A DNA stretch of 64,000 nt. It comes from Gilvimarinus chinensis DSM 19667 (lineage in GTDB: Bacteria; Pseudomonadota; Gammaproteobacteria; Pseudomonadales; Cellvibrionaceae). Shown here in pieces: positions 54,179-62,366 of this stretch. A program made the position numbers and the translations under genes. The stretch is taken from assembly GCF_000377745.1 (NCBI RefSeq), contig NZ_KB898706.1, positions 62,001 to 126,000 of the forward strand, in the 5' to 3' direction. The notes below the pieces were generated by a model. That model did no database searches. It was not told where the DNA came from and worked only from the letters and a program-made list of their open reading frames with translations. How positions within the stretch are numbered: position 1 is the first letter of the stretch; each line of letters begins with the position of its first letter.

Positions 54179-54355
54179 CGGCTACCTTTTTATACTTGCT
54201 TATACCTATTCAATCTACCAAAACGGTTCATTCAAGAACTTCTCTTAGTTTTCACTTTTCATGTTGGCTTTCACAAACTTTTGTAAAGCCGGTTGAACTC
54301 TTTATCCGTCGCCTACACTGAAGTCTTACGTACTCGTTCAGTCGCAGGAGGCTTT

Positions 54356-55354
54356 ATGACCAGTTATACCGAAATCCGTCTCAAAGAATATTATCGCCAG
54401 GGCAAAATTACGCCCCAACTGTTTGATGTCGTCTCGGCCCCTGTGCCCGAGCCTGAGCAAGGGGAGGTGCTGATCAAACAAACGCACATGTCACTAGACC
54501 CGGCCATGCTGGGCTGGATGACGGACGACACCGAAAGCTACATACCGCCTGTACAGCTGGGTGAGGTAATGCGCAGTAATGGGATTGGTGAGGTAGTCGC
54601 CTCAAAACATTCTGATTTTGCCGAAGGTGACCGGGTAATGGGTATGCTGGGCTGGCGTGAATACGCCACCAGTGACGGTCAGGGGCTTACCAAACTGCAG
54701 CCGGGTGTAAGCGAAGAAATGGCGTTGAGCGTCCTGTCCCTTCCGGGGCTAACCGCGGTGCAGGGGCTGCTCAATATTGGCAAGCCAAAAGCGGGCGAGA
54801 CATTAGTAGTCACCGGGGCCGCCGGGTCGGTGGGCTCTATTGTTGGCCAACTGGGTAAAGCCAATGGCCTACGTGTGATAGGTGTCGTGGGCAGTGATGA
54901 AAAAGCAGATTGGATAGTTAACGAGCTGGGCTTTGACGGCGCCATTAACTACAACACGCCAAACCTTGGGGCTCAGCTAGAAGCGCTTACCCCAGATAAA
55001 ATCGATGTGTTTTTCGAAAACACGGGCGGGCCCATTCAAGATGACATCTTCAACCGGATGAACACCCATGGTCGGATTGTGGTATGCGGTATGATTGCCG
55101 ATTACCAAGCAGAGCAGCCTCGCCCAGGGCCGAATTGGATTCCACTGATCAAACAACGCATCACTATTCAGGGTTTTGCGATGCCAGATCATCTACACAA
55201 CGCCCCCCAGTTAATATCGCAACTGATGCCTTACGTTGAAGCCGGTAATATAAAATATCGCGCTCATACCCTCGAAGGGCTAAACAGTGCAATTGATGGG
55301 TTGAACTTGTTCTTTAGCGGTGAAAATAAAGGTAAGTTGCTGGTAGAGCTTTAA
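54356..55354 (+). CDS. CurA/YncB-like NADP-dependent reductase (MDR)
   Basis: The 332-residue zinc-free MDR has QTHMSLDPAMLGWMTDD, the cofactor loop VTGAAGSVGSIVGQLGKANG, and FENTGGPIQDDIFNRMN, which match the CurA/YncB/prostaglandin-reductase group. These enzymes reduce alpha,beta-unsaturated ketones with NADPH. The ATG at 54356 follows AGGAG, and the longer frame adds 21 unrelated residues. It has its own terminator, so it is a single gene. Confidence 0.88.
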   Translation: MTSYTEIRLKEYYRQGKITPQLFDVVSAPVPEPEQGEVLIKQTHMSLDPAMLGWMTDDTESYIPPVQLGEVMRSNGIGEVVASKHSDFAEGDRVMGMLGWREYATSDGQGLTKLQPGVSEEMALSVLSLPGLTAVQGLLNIGKPKAGETLVVTGAAGSVGSIVGQLGKANGLRVIGVVGSDEKADWIVNELGFDGAINYNTPNLGAQLEALTPDKIDVFFENTGGPIQDDIFNRMNTHGRIVVCGMIADYQAEQPRPGPNWIPLIKQRITIQGFAMPDHLHNAPQLISQLMPYVEAGNIKYRAHTLEGLNSAIDGLNLFFSGENKGKLLVEL

Positions 55355-55413
55355 AAGTAATTCTTCTTTCTTTTTATGAGTCTCTCTTTTCTGATTCACT
55401 GAAAAATCGAACC

Positions 55414-55441
55414 AAGGCGCTGTGTTATTCGCAGCGCTTTT
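55414..55441 (+). terminator. Rho-independent terminator after the CurA-like gene
   Basis: Stem AAGGCGCTG with CAGCGCTTT, loop TGTTATTCG, ends in TTTT. It lies 60 bp downstream of the stop. Confidence 0.75.
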
Positions 55442-55712
55442 CAATACGCCCTTTATTAAATACGTGCTTATGGAACATTAAATACTAATGCGGCATTAGG
55501 TGGTAATGACAGTTCTTTCTCTAATCGGGTGTAAAGATTTTATCGAGTCGGAGCATCTAAAGATGCCCGGTTTTGAAAAATGAAGCGCCATTGTGAAGCT
55601 ATGTGCGCCACTGTAATTCTCTGTAATTTTTTTGTGAAGCGATCAGCACTAGGCTTCAGGTGCGGATACATAAGCGTATCCAAATTTCACTTAACTACAG
55701 AGGAAGGAATCG
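55442..55712. other. AT-rich spacer upstream of the unknown 184-residue protein
   Basis: This stretch has no gene. It is visibly AT-richer than its flanks. It contains two small dyads, GCATCT/AGATGC around 55554 and GGATAC/GTATCC near 55665, and an AGAGGAAGG Shine-Dalgarno just before 55713. Promoter elements must be here, but I cannot place them with confidence. Confidence 0.5.
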
Positions 55713-56267
55713 ATGACATCTTTAAATATAGCTCCCATTGAAAATGCCATTGCCATGGCACCGACAAAAGCTGACGTTAACTCTTACCAGGTTTCTAAAA
55801 AGAAAGGGAATATCTCTGGTGTGGCCGTAAGTGTTTCGGGTGCTGGTGCCTGGGGCAAGTTAAGCGGCGGTTTTGATTTCAAAATTACCAATATTGAAAC
55901 GTCTAAAACTTATCAGGAAATGCGTAAAAGTTACGGTATTTCTGGTGGGATCTCCGCATTTTGGAGTTGGTTAGGCGTGCATGCAAATGCCGAAGCTCAC
56001 AAAGAAGAAATTAAAAAGGTATTTCATGAAGTTCAGCAATCCCAGCAGGTTAACGGCCATGTGAATGTAGACCTTGAAGTGACTGGTCAGTACCCGAACG
56101 TTGAAGTGACCGCCAGCGCTTTTATCTTTGTGCTGCAGATTAGCAGCGAAATGGGTAACACTTACGTCGCCTCCTCAGGTGATCCCAAAAGTGATGTGGG
56201 CGCCCAAGACGAGAATGGTGGCAACCTGCCTACCCGCAATAACGATAGCTCTATGACATTTAGCTAA
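55713..56267 (+). CDS. Unknown 184-residue protein
   Basis: The protein has no signal peptide and no clear membrane helix. It is rich in Gly, Ser, Val and Lys. Visible features are a beta-rich GVAVSVSGAGAWGKLSGGF segment, a Trp-containing GISAFWSWLGVHANAEAH, and VNVDLEVTGQYPNVEVTASA, ending in a polar tail. I do not recognise the family. A good Shine-Dalgarno and a downstream hairpin support a real gene. It is alone and its base composition differs from its neighbours. Confidence 0.7.
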   Translation: MTSLNIAPIENAIAMAPTKADVNSYQVSKKKGNISGVAVSVSGAGAWGKLSGGFDFKITNIETSKTYQEMRKSYGISGGISAFWSWLGVHANAEAHKEEIKKVFHEVQQSQQVNGHVNVDLEVTGQYPNVEVTASAFIFVLQISSEMGNTYVASSGDPKSDVGAQDENGGNLPTRNNDSSMTFS

Positions 56268-56279
56268 GGCTGTGAATAG

Positions 56280-56300
56280 CTGCCGACCCAGGGTCGGCAG
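56280..56300. terminator. Hairpin between convergent genes
   Basis: CTGCCGAC (56280-56287) pairs with GTCGGCAG (56293-56300), giving a strong stem between the stops of the unknown gene and the MFS gene. No long T run follows on either strand. Confidence 0.5.
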
Positions 56301-56316
56301 TAGTTTCGACTTTGAT

Positions 56317-57456
56317 TTACCGGCACGCTTTCGGGGCTGATAGTACTACCCCAAATAACAGTAGGGCTAGCATCCAGAAAGAAGTTGCTAGCCCTATATT
56401 CTGCGCAATAAATCCAATGGCCGCTGGGCCTAATAAAATACCGGCATAGCCTATAGTGGTAACACTGGCGATGGCCAGCGCCGGGGGCATAATGCTTTGC
56501 GTGCCCGCGCGGCGAAACAGCACGGGGACGATGTTGGCTAGCCCCAAGCCGATCAGTAAAAAACCGCTTAAGGCAATGTAAGTCTGCTGCACGCTAAGCA
56601 GTACTGCAAACCCTGCAATGGCCAGCATCGCGCTGATCAATAAAAGTTTAGTGTCACCCAGTTTTTCGGATAAGACATCGCCGCTGAACCGACCCACTAC
56701 CATCATTATCGCAAACAGCATGTAGCCAAGGCCGCCGCTGTGTTCGTTCACCAAGTTTGTCTCGGTAATCAACACCGCGCTCCAATCTAAAATCGCCCCT
56801 TCCACCAAAAAGGCAATGGCTGTAAGCGTCGCGAGTAACAATACGACTCCACGGGGAACGGCGAACAGCGTATCGCTGGCCTCGGGTTTATCGCGCAGTA
56901 ACCTTGGCGCCGTAAGGCCCATGGCCAGTAGCATAATAGCTGCACAGGCCAGGCTTGCGACCAGCAGCGGACTGCCCGTTGAGAGCAGTAGCGTCATCAG
57001 CCCCGCACCGAGGAACCCGCCCAGGCTAAACAGCGCATGAAAGCCAGACATCATGGGTTTATTGGCGGCTTGCTCTACTTCAACCGCGTGCAGGTTAATA
57101 GCAACATCTAACGAGCCCAGCGCCGCGCCAAAAGCCAGCAAAGCCGCACCTAAATACAGCGGGCCCGGTGCAAGCGTCAGCAACGGCAAAATAGCCAGAA
57201 GCGCAAAACCGCTGACAATAATCACCGGTCGGCTGCCGTGGCGTGTGGCAATCATGCCGGTCAGCACCATCGCCCCCACCGAACCAATACCAATACACAG
57301 CAGCAGGAGCCCCAGTAACGCATCGCTCAGGTTTAAGTGCTGCTTGGCAAAAGGCACCATAGGCGCCCAGCAGGCAATACCAAAACCCGCCACAAGAAAA
57401 CCAAGCCGGGTTGCTAAACGGGTAGCAGGGGTATTAGCCGAAGTTACGGACGTCAC
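56317..57456 (-). CDS. MFS transporter, FucP/YbjJ-like
   Basis: The 379-residue protein has twelve hydrophobic segments. LVAGFGIACWAPMVPFAKQHL opens it, the loop GMIATRHGSRP lies between helices 2 and 3, and DVAINLHAVEVE is characteristic of the FucP/YbjJ-type MFS. The start is GTG with GGAG upstream. Substrate unknown. It converges on the 184-residue gene. Confidence 0.82.
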   Translation of the reverse strand: MTSVTSANTPATRLATRLGFLVAGFGIACWAPMVPFAKQHLNLSDALLGLLLLCIGIGSVGAMVLTGMIATRHGSRPVIIVSGFALLAILPLLTLAPGPLYLGAALLAFGAALGSLDVAINLHAVEVEQAANKPMMSGFHALFSLGGFLGAGLMTLLLSTGSPLLVASLACAAIMLLAMGLTAPRLLRDKPEASDTLFAVPRGVVLLLATLTAIAFLVEGAILDWSAVLITETNLVNEHSGGLGYMLFAIMMVVGRFSGDVLSEKLGDTKLLLISAMLAIAGFAVLLSVQQTYIALSGFLLIGLGLANIVPVLFRRAGTQSIMPPALAIASVTTIGYAGILLGPAAIGFIAQNIGLATSFWMLALLLFGVVLSAPKACR

Positions 57457-57819
57457 ACAGAGCTCCAGGAAATAAATGTAGCGAGATTAGACACTGATAC
57501 AGTGGGAATACCAAGGGGTTGTGTGAAAGTATTTGTTAGTTGCTGACCTCATTTTTCTCCGCACAGTCATCTGTTGGTTTAGCTCAGCTATCATTGCGGA
57601 TTTTAAACACCTATTAATGTCTGATTTTAAACATGTGCTTGGCCACGCAGTATATTTTTCACCGCCGGGCAGAGACTTATACGAAAGGATAGGGAATCAA
57701 ACTCGGGTGGGGCTGTGGCTGGTTTATCATTGAGCTTAGCTGAGCGGATGCTGACTCTGGGGGTGAGCTTTCTGGAGCCGAATCCCGCCTTCTCATGCAG
57801 TGTTGCTAAACACAAAACC
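57457..57819. other. Spacer without recognisable gene
   Basis: These 363 bp hold only short frames on both strands without Shine-Dalgarno sequences or family character. No tRNA-like fold is apparent. The promoter of the MFS gene must lie at its left end. Confidence 0.5.
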
Positions 57820-59013
57820 TCAAACATACTGCCCCGCACAATACCCACTCGCCCACGCCCACTGAAAGTTATACCCGCCCAGCCAGCCGGTTACGTCCAG
57901 TACTTCGCCAATAAAGTACAAATTCGGTTCTGTTTTTGCCGCAAAGGTTTTGGAGGAAACGCCGTCGGTATCTATACCGCCCTTGGTGACTTCGGCGGTG
58001 CGGTAGCCTTCGGTGCCGGTCGGTTGCATGGGCCAGGCGCAGAGCACGTGGTTAAGGTTGTCGATGTCGCCGTTGCTCCAGTCCGCCAGTGACTTGGTTA
58101 GTAAATGTGGTAAGCCGTGATGCGCAAGCCACTGGGTAATAAACCGTTTGGCGAGCCAGGGGCTAAGCAGGGTTGTTAATTGTGATTTTTCGGCGCGCTG
58201 GCGCCAGGTGTGCAATTGTTGCGGTAAGTTCAGCTCGGGCAGCCAGTTAACGGTGACGGTGTCGCCCGGGTTCCAGTAGTTGGAAATTTGCAGTACGGCG
58301 GGGCCGCTGATGCCTTTGTGAGTAAACAGCAAGGCCTCGCGAAATACCTGACCATTACATTCCACGCTGGCATCGGCGGCAACGCCTGCCAACTGTTGTG
58401 CCAGCGTTAGCCAGTCGCCTTTAAAAGTAAACGGCACTAGGCTGGCGTTGCGGGCGGTCACTTTCAGGCCAAACTGTTTGGCAATGTCGTAACCAAAACC
58501 GGTGGCGCCCATGGTGGGAATGGACAAACCGCCGGTGGCAATAACCAGCGAGTCACACTGGTACAAGCCTAGCCCGGTAGTGATGACAAAACCGCCGTCG
58601 CTGTGCTTTTTAATTTCAAAAATTTCGCAGTGAGTGCGAATGTCCACACCGCCCAGCTCGCATTCGGCGAGTAATATGTTCAACAGATCGCGGGCTTTGT
58701 TATCGCAAAACAATTGCCCCAAGGTTTTTTCGTGGTAGGCGAGGCCGTGTTTTTCCACCAGCGCAATAAAATCCCACTGGGTAAAACGCGACAGGGCGGA
58801 TTTGCAAAAGTGCGGGTTGGCCGACAGGTAGTTGCTTGGGGTGATGTCGTAGTTGGTAAAGTTGCAGCGTCCGCCGCCGGACATAAGAATTTTTTTGCCC
58901 ACTTTATTGGCGTGGTCTAACAACGCGACGGTTCTGCCCCGCTGGCCTGCGGTAGCGGCGCACATTAAGCCAGCGGCGCCAGCGCCGATAATCACGCAAT
59001 CATAGTGGTTCAT
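57820..59013 (-). CDS. FAD-dependent flavoprotein, HI0933/YhiN family
   Basis: The 397-residue flavoprotein has GAGAAGLMCA near residue 10 and the family signature GKKILMSGGGRCNFTN near 40. Later motifs are LVIATGGLSIPTMGATGFGY, EVTKGGIDTD and LDVTGWLGGYNFQWAW. YhiN-type proteins bind FAD, but their reaction is unsettled; some relatives reduce bile acids. It reads alone, 36 bp downstream of flgT on the same strand. Confidence 0.92.
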   Translation of the reverse strand: MNHYDCVIIGAGAAGLMCAATAGQRGRTVALLDHANKVGKKILMSGGGRCNFTNYDITPSNYLSANPHFCKSALSRFTQWDFIALVEKHGLAYHEKTLGQLFCDNKARDLLNILLAECELGGVDIRTHCEIFEIKKHSDGGFVITTGLGLYQCDSLVIATGGLSIPTMGATGFGYDIAKQFGLKVTARNASLVPFTFKGDWLTLAQQLAGVAADASVECNGQVFREALLFTHKGISGPAVLQISNYWNPGDTVTVNWLPELNLPQQLHTWRQRAEKSQLTTLLSPWLAKRFITQWLAHHGLPHLLTKSLADWSNGDIDNLNHVLCAWPMQPTGTEGYRTAEVTKGGIDTDGVSSKTFAAKTEPNLYFIGEVLDVTGWLGGYNFQWAWASGYCAGQYV

Positions 59014-59049
59014 ACAACATCATGCCCGCAGAAAAACGGGCATGATACC

Positions 59050-60306
59050 TCAGTGTGCGACGGCCATGTACCTGAGGTACGGCTGCAGGGGGGCATCGAA
59101 GGTGCCGATGCTGTAGCCGGGGTAGGTTTGTGTGATCTGTAACTGGGCGCTGGTGTGGTCCAGCTTTTTGTAGGCCGAGGGCGCTAAGGCCATGGTGCCA
59201 AAGTGCTCGATATTGGCAAAGGGCGCCTCGCCTTCGGCGTAAATGTTAAAGGTGTCACCCACATTGACGCCACTGTTGGCACCGGCCAGTACGTACACCT
59301 GGCTGTCGCGGGCCGAAACTTTTACCGGCGCCATAAACGGCTGACACAGAGCTTTTTGCCCCAACTCCAGCGCAGCCTGGCTTAACAGCTTGTCGGCAGC
59401 CTGGCCGTAATCTGTGGCCCAGAAGCCCGGGCTGGCAAAGCCGGTGGCGGCGGTGTAGTCCGCATCCCACAGGCCACGGGTGGAGTAGGTTTTATCAAAA
59501 ATGCGGGTGCCGGTGACGCCATCGTGCAGCATCAGGCGAAAACTGAACTGGCGCTCGCGAATATCCGCCGGGTTGGCACCCACCCAGCTTTTCAGGGTGC
59601 TGCCGACGCGATTGCCCGTGCGCCCCAGACTGTTGTAACGGAAGTAGTCCGGGTTGGCCATAGACATATCTTCAATGGTGCCGGTAACCACGTATTGGGT
59701 TTGGTATTGGCTGGCCACCAGTTGCACCGCGTTAAACACTTCGTAGTGGTTACTGAGCAAACGGTTGCCGCTGGCCAGGGTCAGCTCGGGCTGGGTTTGC
59801 ACCTCCAGGTTTTGCTGCGGGTACAGGCGTTCGGCCAGAGTTTGCGCGATAGCGCTTTCGGCGTTGTACAGTTTGCCCACGCGCACCGACTGTGGTTTGC
59901 GATTGTTAAACGCCGTAACCAACAGCGATTTGCTGTAGGGCGCTACTGGGCACTCGGCGGCGTGAATGCTGCTATCGCGAATGTCCGCGTTCACCGTGAC
60001 CTGATAAATGCCTTTTTGCAGTGATTCGTCGATCACATCCATGGCTTGAATTTGGCCGCGTGTGCTCACGCGAATCTGGTCGTTTACCTCGGTCACGTTA
60101 ATCACGTTGGTGCTGCTGCGTAAATCAAAGCCCGCCTGCATCAGCGCTGTGCGAGCGGCGTCGCGGATGGCGGCCTGACGCGCGCCAGTAACATCCCCGT
60201 TCACCACACTGCTTTTACCCTGTGCGGTAATGATGTCGGCCTGCGCGGCGGCCGCGCCGATCAGCAAGGCTAAAAAAGTGGCTAGGTGAACGAAGGAGCG
60301 CAGCAT
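59050..60306 (-). CDS. flgT: Flagellar assembly protein T
   Basis: FlgT forms part of the H-ring around the flagellar basal body in Vibrio and helps fix the motor. The 418-residue protein has a signal peptide (to AQA), the N-terminal ARQAAIRDAARTALMQAG segment, the middle domain with YVVTGTIEDMSM, and a C-terminal domain with ANSGVNVGDTFNIYA. It lies six bases after the flgP-like gene, as in vibrios, and reads from the sigma-28 promoter. No other flagellar genes are in the window. Confidence 0.82.
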   Translation of the reverse strand: MLRSFVHLATFLALLIGAAAAQADIITAQGKSSVVNGDVTGARQAAIRDAARTALMQAGFDLRSSTNVINVTEVNDQIRVSTRGQIQAMDVIDESLQKGIYQVTVNADIRDSSIHAAECPVAPYSKSLLVTAFNNRKPQSVRVGKLYNAESAIAQTLAERLYPQQNLEVQTQPELTLASGNRLLSNHYEVFNAVQLVASQYQTQYVVTGTIEDMSMANPDYFRYNSLGRTGNRVGSTLKSWVGANPADIRERQFSFRLMLHDGVTGTRIFDKTYSTRGLWDADYTAATGFASPGFWATDYGQAADKLLSQAALELGQKALCQPFMAPVKVSARDSQVYVLAGANSGVNVGDTFNIYAEGEAPFANIEHFGTMALAPSAYKKLDHTSAQLQITQTYPGYSIGTFDAPLQPYLRYMAVAH

Positions 60307-60312
60307 AACGAT

Positions 60313-60951
60313 TTACCTGTTAGACAGTTGAGCGTAAGTGCCAATGTCAAAGTGCTTGGCGGTGACCGACGCGGTGCGAGGTTGCTCGGCTTTTGGCGCG
60401 GTTTTGTGGTACGCCGTGCCCGAGTTTTCAATGTCCGATTGCATGGCGCCGATAGGGTCGCGATAAAAATCGGTATCCAGTGACAGGGCCACGGTGGTTT
60501 CATAGTAGCCCTTGCGGTTAATGCCCTGGCTAATCACGCGGGATTTAACCAGCACAAAGGTGTCTACCAGTGCGTAAATACGGTCGTGTTCGGTTAAAAA
60601 GTCCGCCACCCGAGTGTCGGCGGTAATTTCTACACCGCGCACACGTTCGGCCAGGGTTCGGTAGGCTTCCACTTCCGAGGCGCGCAGCGCCATTAACTCT
60701 TGCTGCGGTGGGTTGCCCGCAAGGGCAGGGTCCAGCGCGCCATAGCCCACCGCAGTGATGGTAACGGGCGCAGGGTATAAGGTGGTGGTGCTTTGGGCGT
60801 TGGCACTGGCGGTTGCGCTGGCCGACGCCGTTGCCGAGGCATTGGCCGTACTGGCGTCATAGCCGCCGCAAATTTGGCATTCAATAATACCGCAGCCACT
60901 TAACAGGCTTGATAAAAACAGTGAAATCACGAGCAACAGGCGGCGGTTCAT
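60313..60951 (-). CDS. flgP: LPP20-family lipoprotein, FlgP-like
   Basis: The 212-residue lipoprotein has a lipobox LLSGC, a low-complexity Ala/Ser/Thr stretch (about residues 34-58), then an LPP20 domain with VGYGALDPA, ASEVEAYRTLAERVRG and GYYETTVALSLD. FlgP is an outer-membrane lipoprotein required for the basal body in Vibrio and Campylobacter. AAGGA precedes the ATG by six bases. It is followed by flgT. Confidence 0.78.
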   Translation of the reverse strand: MNRRLLLVISLFLSSLLSGCGIIECQICGGYDASTANASATASASATASANAQSTTTLYPAPVTITAVGYGALDPALAGNPPQQELMALRASEVEAYRTLAERVRGVEITADTRVADFLTEHDRIYALVDTFVLVKSRVISQGINRKGYYETTVALSLDTDFYRDPIGAMQSDIENSGTAYHKTAPKAEQPRTASVTAKHFDIGTYAQLSNR

Positions 60952-60985
60952 ACTGGGTCCTTGAAATCAATCGTCGATAGAACCC

Positions 60986-61012
60986 GTATCGGCCAGTGGC
61001 TGGAATTGTTTA
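60986..61012 (-). promoter_or_regulatory. Sigma-28 (FliA) promoter of flgP-flgT
   Basis: The minus strand reads TAAA (-35, 61012-61009), 15 bases, then GCCGATAC (-10, 60993-60986). The FliA consensus is TAAA-N15-GCCGATAA, so only the last base differs and spacing is exact. The start would be about 28 nt before the flgP ATG. Confidence 0.8.
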
Positions 61013-61050
61013 GCTGTCCGTTGAAAAACGGTCTGTTAGTCGTTTTATAT

Positions 61051-61686
61051 GCCCGTGTCGCCGGGCGTTGCGAGGTACTTTTGGTCTTGGCCAAAAGTAC
61101 CCAAAAGCCGCGCCCCAACATCTGGCCCTTCGGGTTCCCTCATTCCAATCGATTTTAGCGGGCCGTATCGACAGCGCGTCCATGCGCTGGCGATACTTGC
61201 GCAAACGTCCTGTTTGCTTACCCCCTAAAATCGATCTCCATTCGGCCTAGATGTAAACGGGGCAAAAACCCAGCCGGTTCTACGATTTCACCTCTGGTTA
61301 AAATCCATTTTTGCCCATGGCAGAGCCAAGCAAGTGTCTGCTGCGCAGCCGCGTTTTTGGCCCCGTAGAGCCCGCCGAACGGAAGTCTGTTTTTGGGGGT
61401 ACGCGCACAGGACGTGCGCACAAGCATCGTCTGGCCAGGGACAAGGTGAATTGCGTAGCAAGAGAGGGTGCCCTGGGGTAAGGCCTATCGATGAGGCCCG
61501 TAAAAACAGGCTGGAGTGAGGGGTGAGGTCTAGCGTTTGCAAAGCACTGCTTTGCGCGTCAGCCGAACGACAGGAAGCTGTGCTTGCTGGCCGGACGCTT
61601 CGCGCCGTAGGGCGGGATCTCCGGGGAAGGGTTTTTGGTTACTTTTTACCCCTAAAAAGTAACTCGCAACGCCCGGCGACACGGGC
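61051..61686. repeat. 636-bp non-coding element with perfect 24-bp terminal inverted repeats
   Basis: Positions 61051-61074 and 61663-61686 are exact inverted copies, both ending in GCCCGTGT-type sequence on the outside. Similarity continues inward for about 25 more bases, where each end carries its own hairpin (GTACTTTTGG/CCAAAAGTAC on the left, TTACTTTTTA/TAAAAAGTAA on the right). No ORF inside looks like a transposase. It is probably a dispersed non-autonomous repeat. It fills most of the 820-bp gene-free stretch 60952-61771. Confidence 0.85.
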
Positions 61687-61771
61687 TTATTAAAGTCTGA
61701 AATTCAATTTCAGCATCTGTTCCGAAAGCAGCGTGCGACACCAGGGGCGGACAAGACAGGAGTAATAACCC

Positions 61772-62362
61772 TTACCCTATCCAACCCGAGAGTAGGGTTT
61801 TACCCGGTTCGCTAAACAGAAAGAAAAACGCCGTTGCATTGAGGATTGTCAGCAGCCAGAAAATAAACCGGAAAGGTTGTTTGCGAGTTTTATGTCGGAA
61901 AAGGTGTCGGGCAACAAGACCACCCGGCCAGCCACCGGCGGCGGTTAACAGCAGTAGGTTGGCCTCGGGTACGCGGCGGCCGTTACGCGGTGCTTGAAAT
62001 TTATCCCAGCCGAATACCGCCAGGCTGAGGGCTGACGCCAGCAGGTAATAAACGCTGCTACCGGCATCGGCCCGCTGTTGATGTTCTAAAAAGTACACCA
62101 AAGAGAGCCAGGCAGCGGCCGCGAGCAGGGCGATAATGGGGGCAGAGAGGTTGAACCCGGTGGCGCGAATGTTTACCGCTTTGCTTTTGCCGTTTTTGCC
62201 TGGGGCGATGTTAAACGTAAATTCATCGCCCTCGGACGGGCGGCCCCTGCCTTTAAAGTCGCGAATGTGGGCGAAGAGTTCACCTTCAACACCGTTTTCT
62301 TCATAAGCCAAAAAGCCAAAGCCGCGTGCGTCGTTCCAGCGGATCAGTTTACCTCTGGCCAT
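61772..62362 (-). CDS. Cold-shock domain/DUF1294 membrane protein
   Basis: The first 65 residues are a cold-shock (CSD) domain with GKLIRWNDARGFGFLAYE and ELFAHIRDF, the RNP-like motifs for nucleic-acid binding. After a linker come membrane helices and the DUF1294 motif FGWDKFQAPRNGRRVPE, then GGWPGGLVARHLFRHKTRK. This fusion is common in proteobacteria; its role is unknown. The ATG at 62362 gives 196 residues. It begins four bases after the stop of the barrel protein gene. Confidence 0.85.
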   Translation of the reverse strand: MARGKLIRWNDARGFGFLAYEENGVEGELFAHIRDFKGRGRPSEGDEFTFNIAPGKNGKSKAVNIRATGFNLSAPIIALLAAAAWLSLVYFLEHQQRADAGSSVYYLLASALSLAVFGWDKFQAPRNGRRVPEANLLLLTAAGGWPGGLVARHLFRHKTRKQPFRFIFWLLTILNATAFFFLFSEPGKTLLSGWIG

Positions 62363-62366
62363 GGGC

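Noticed and set aside
57533-57848. Two overlapping short ORFs upstream of the YhiN gene end
   Set aside because: Both lack ribosome sites and family features; the region is best treated as spacer.
61010-61542. Several short ORFs inside the inverted-repeat element
   Set aside because: They have no Shine-Dalgarno or conserved domain and arise from the repeat sequence; none resembles a transposase.
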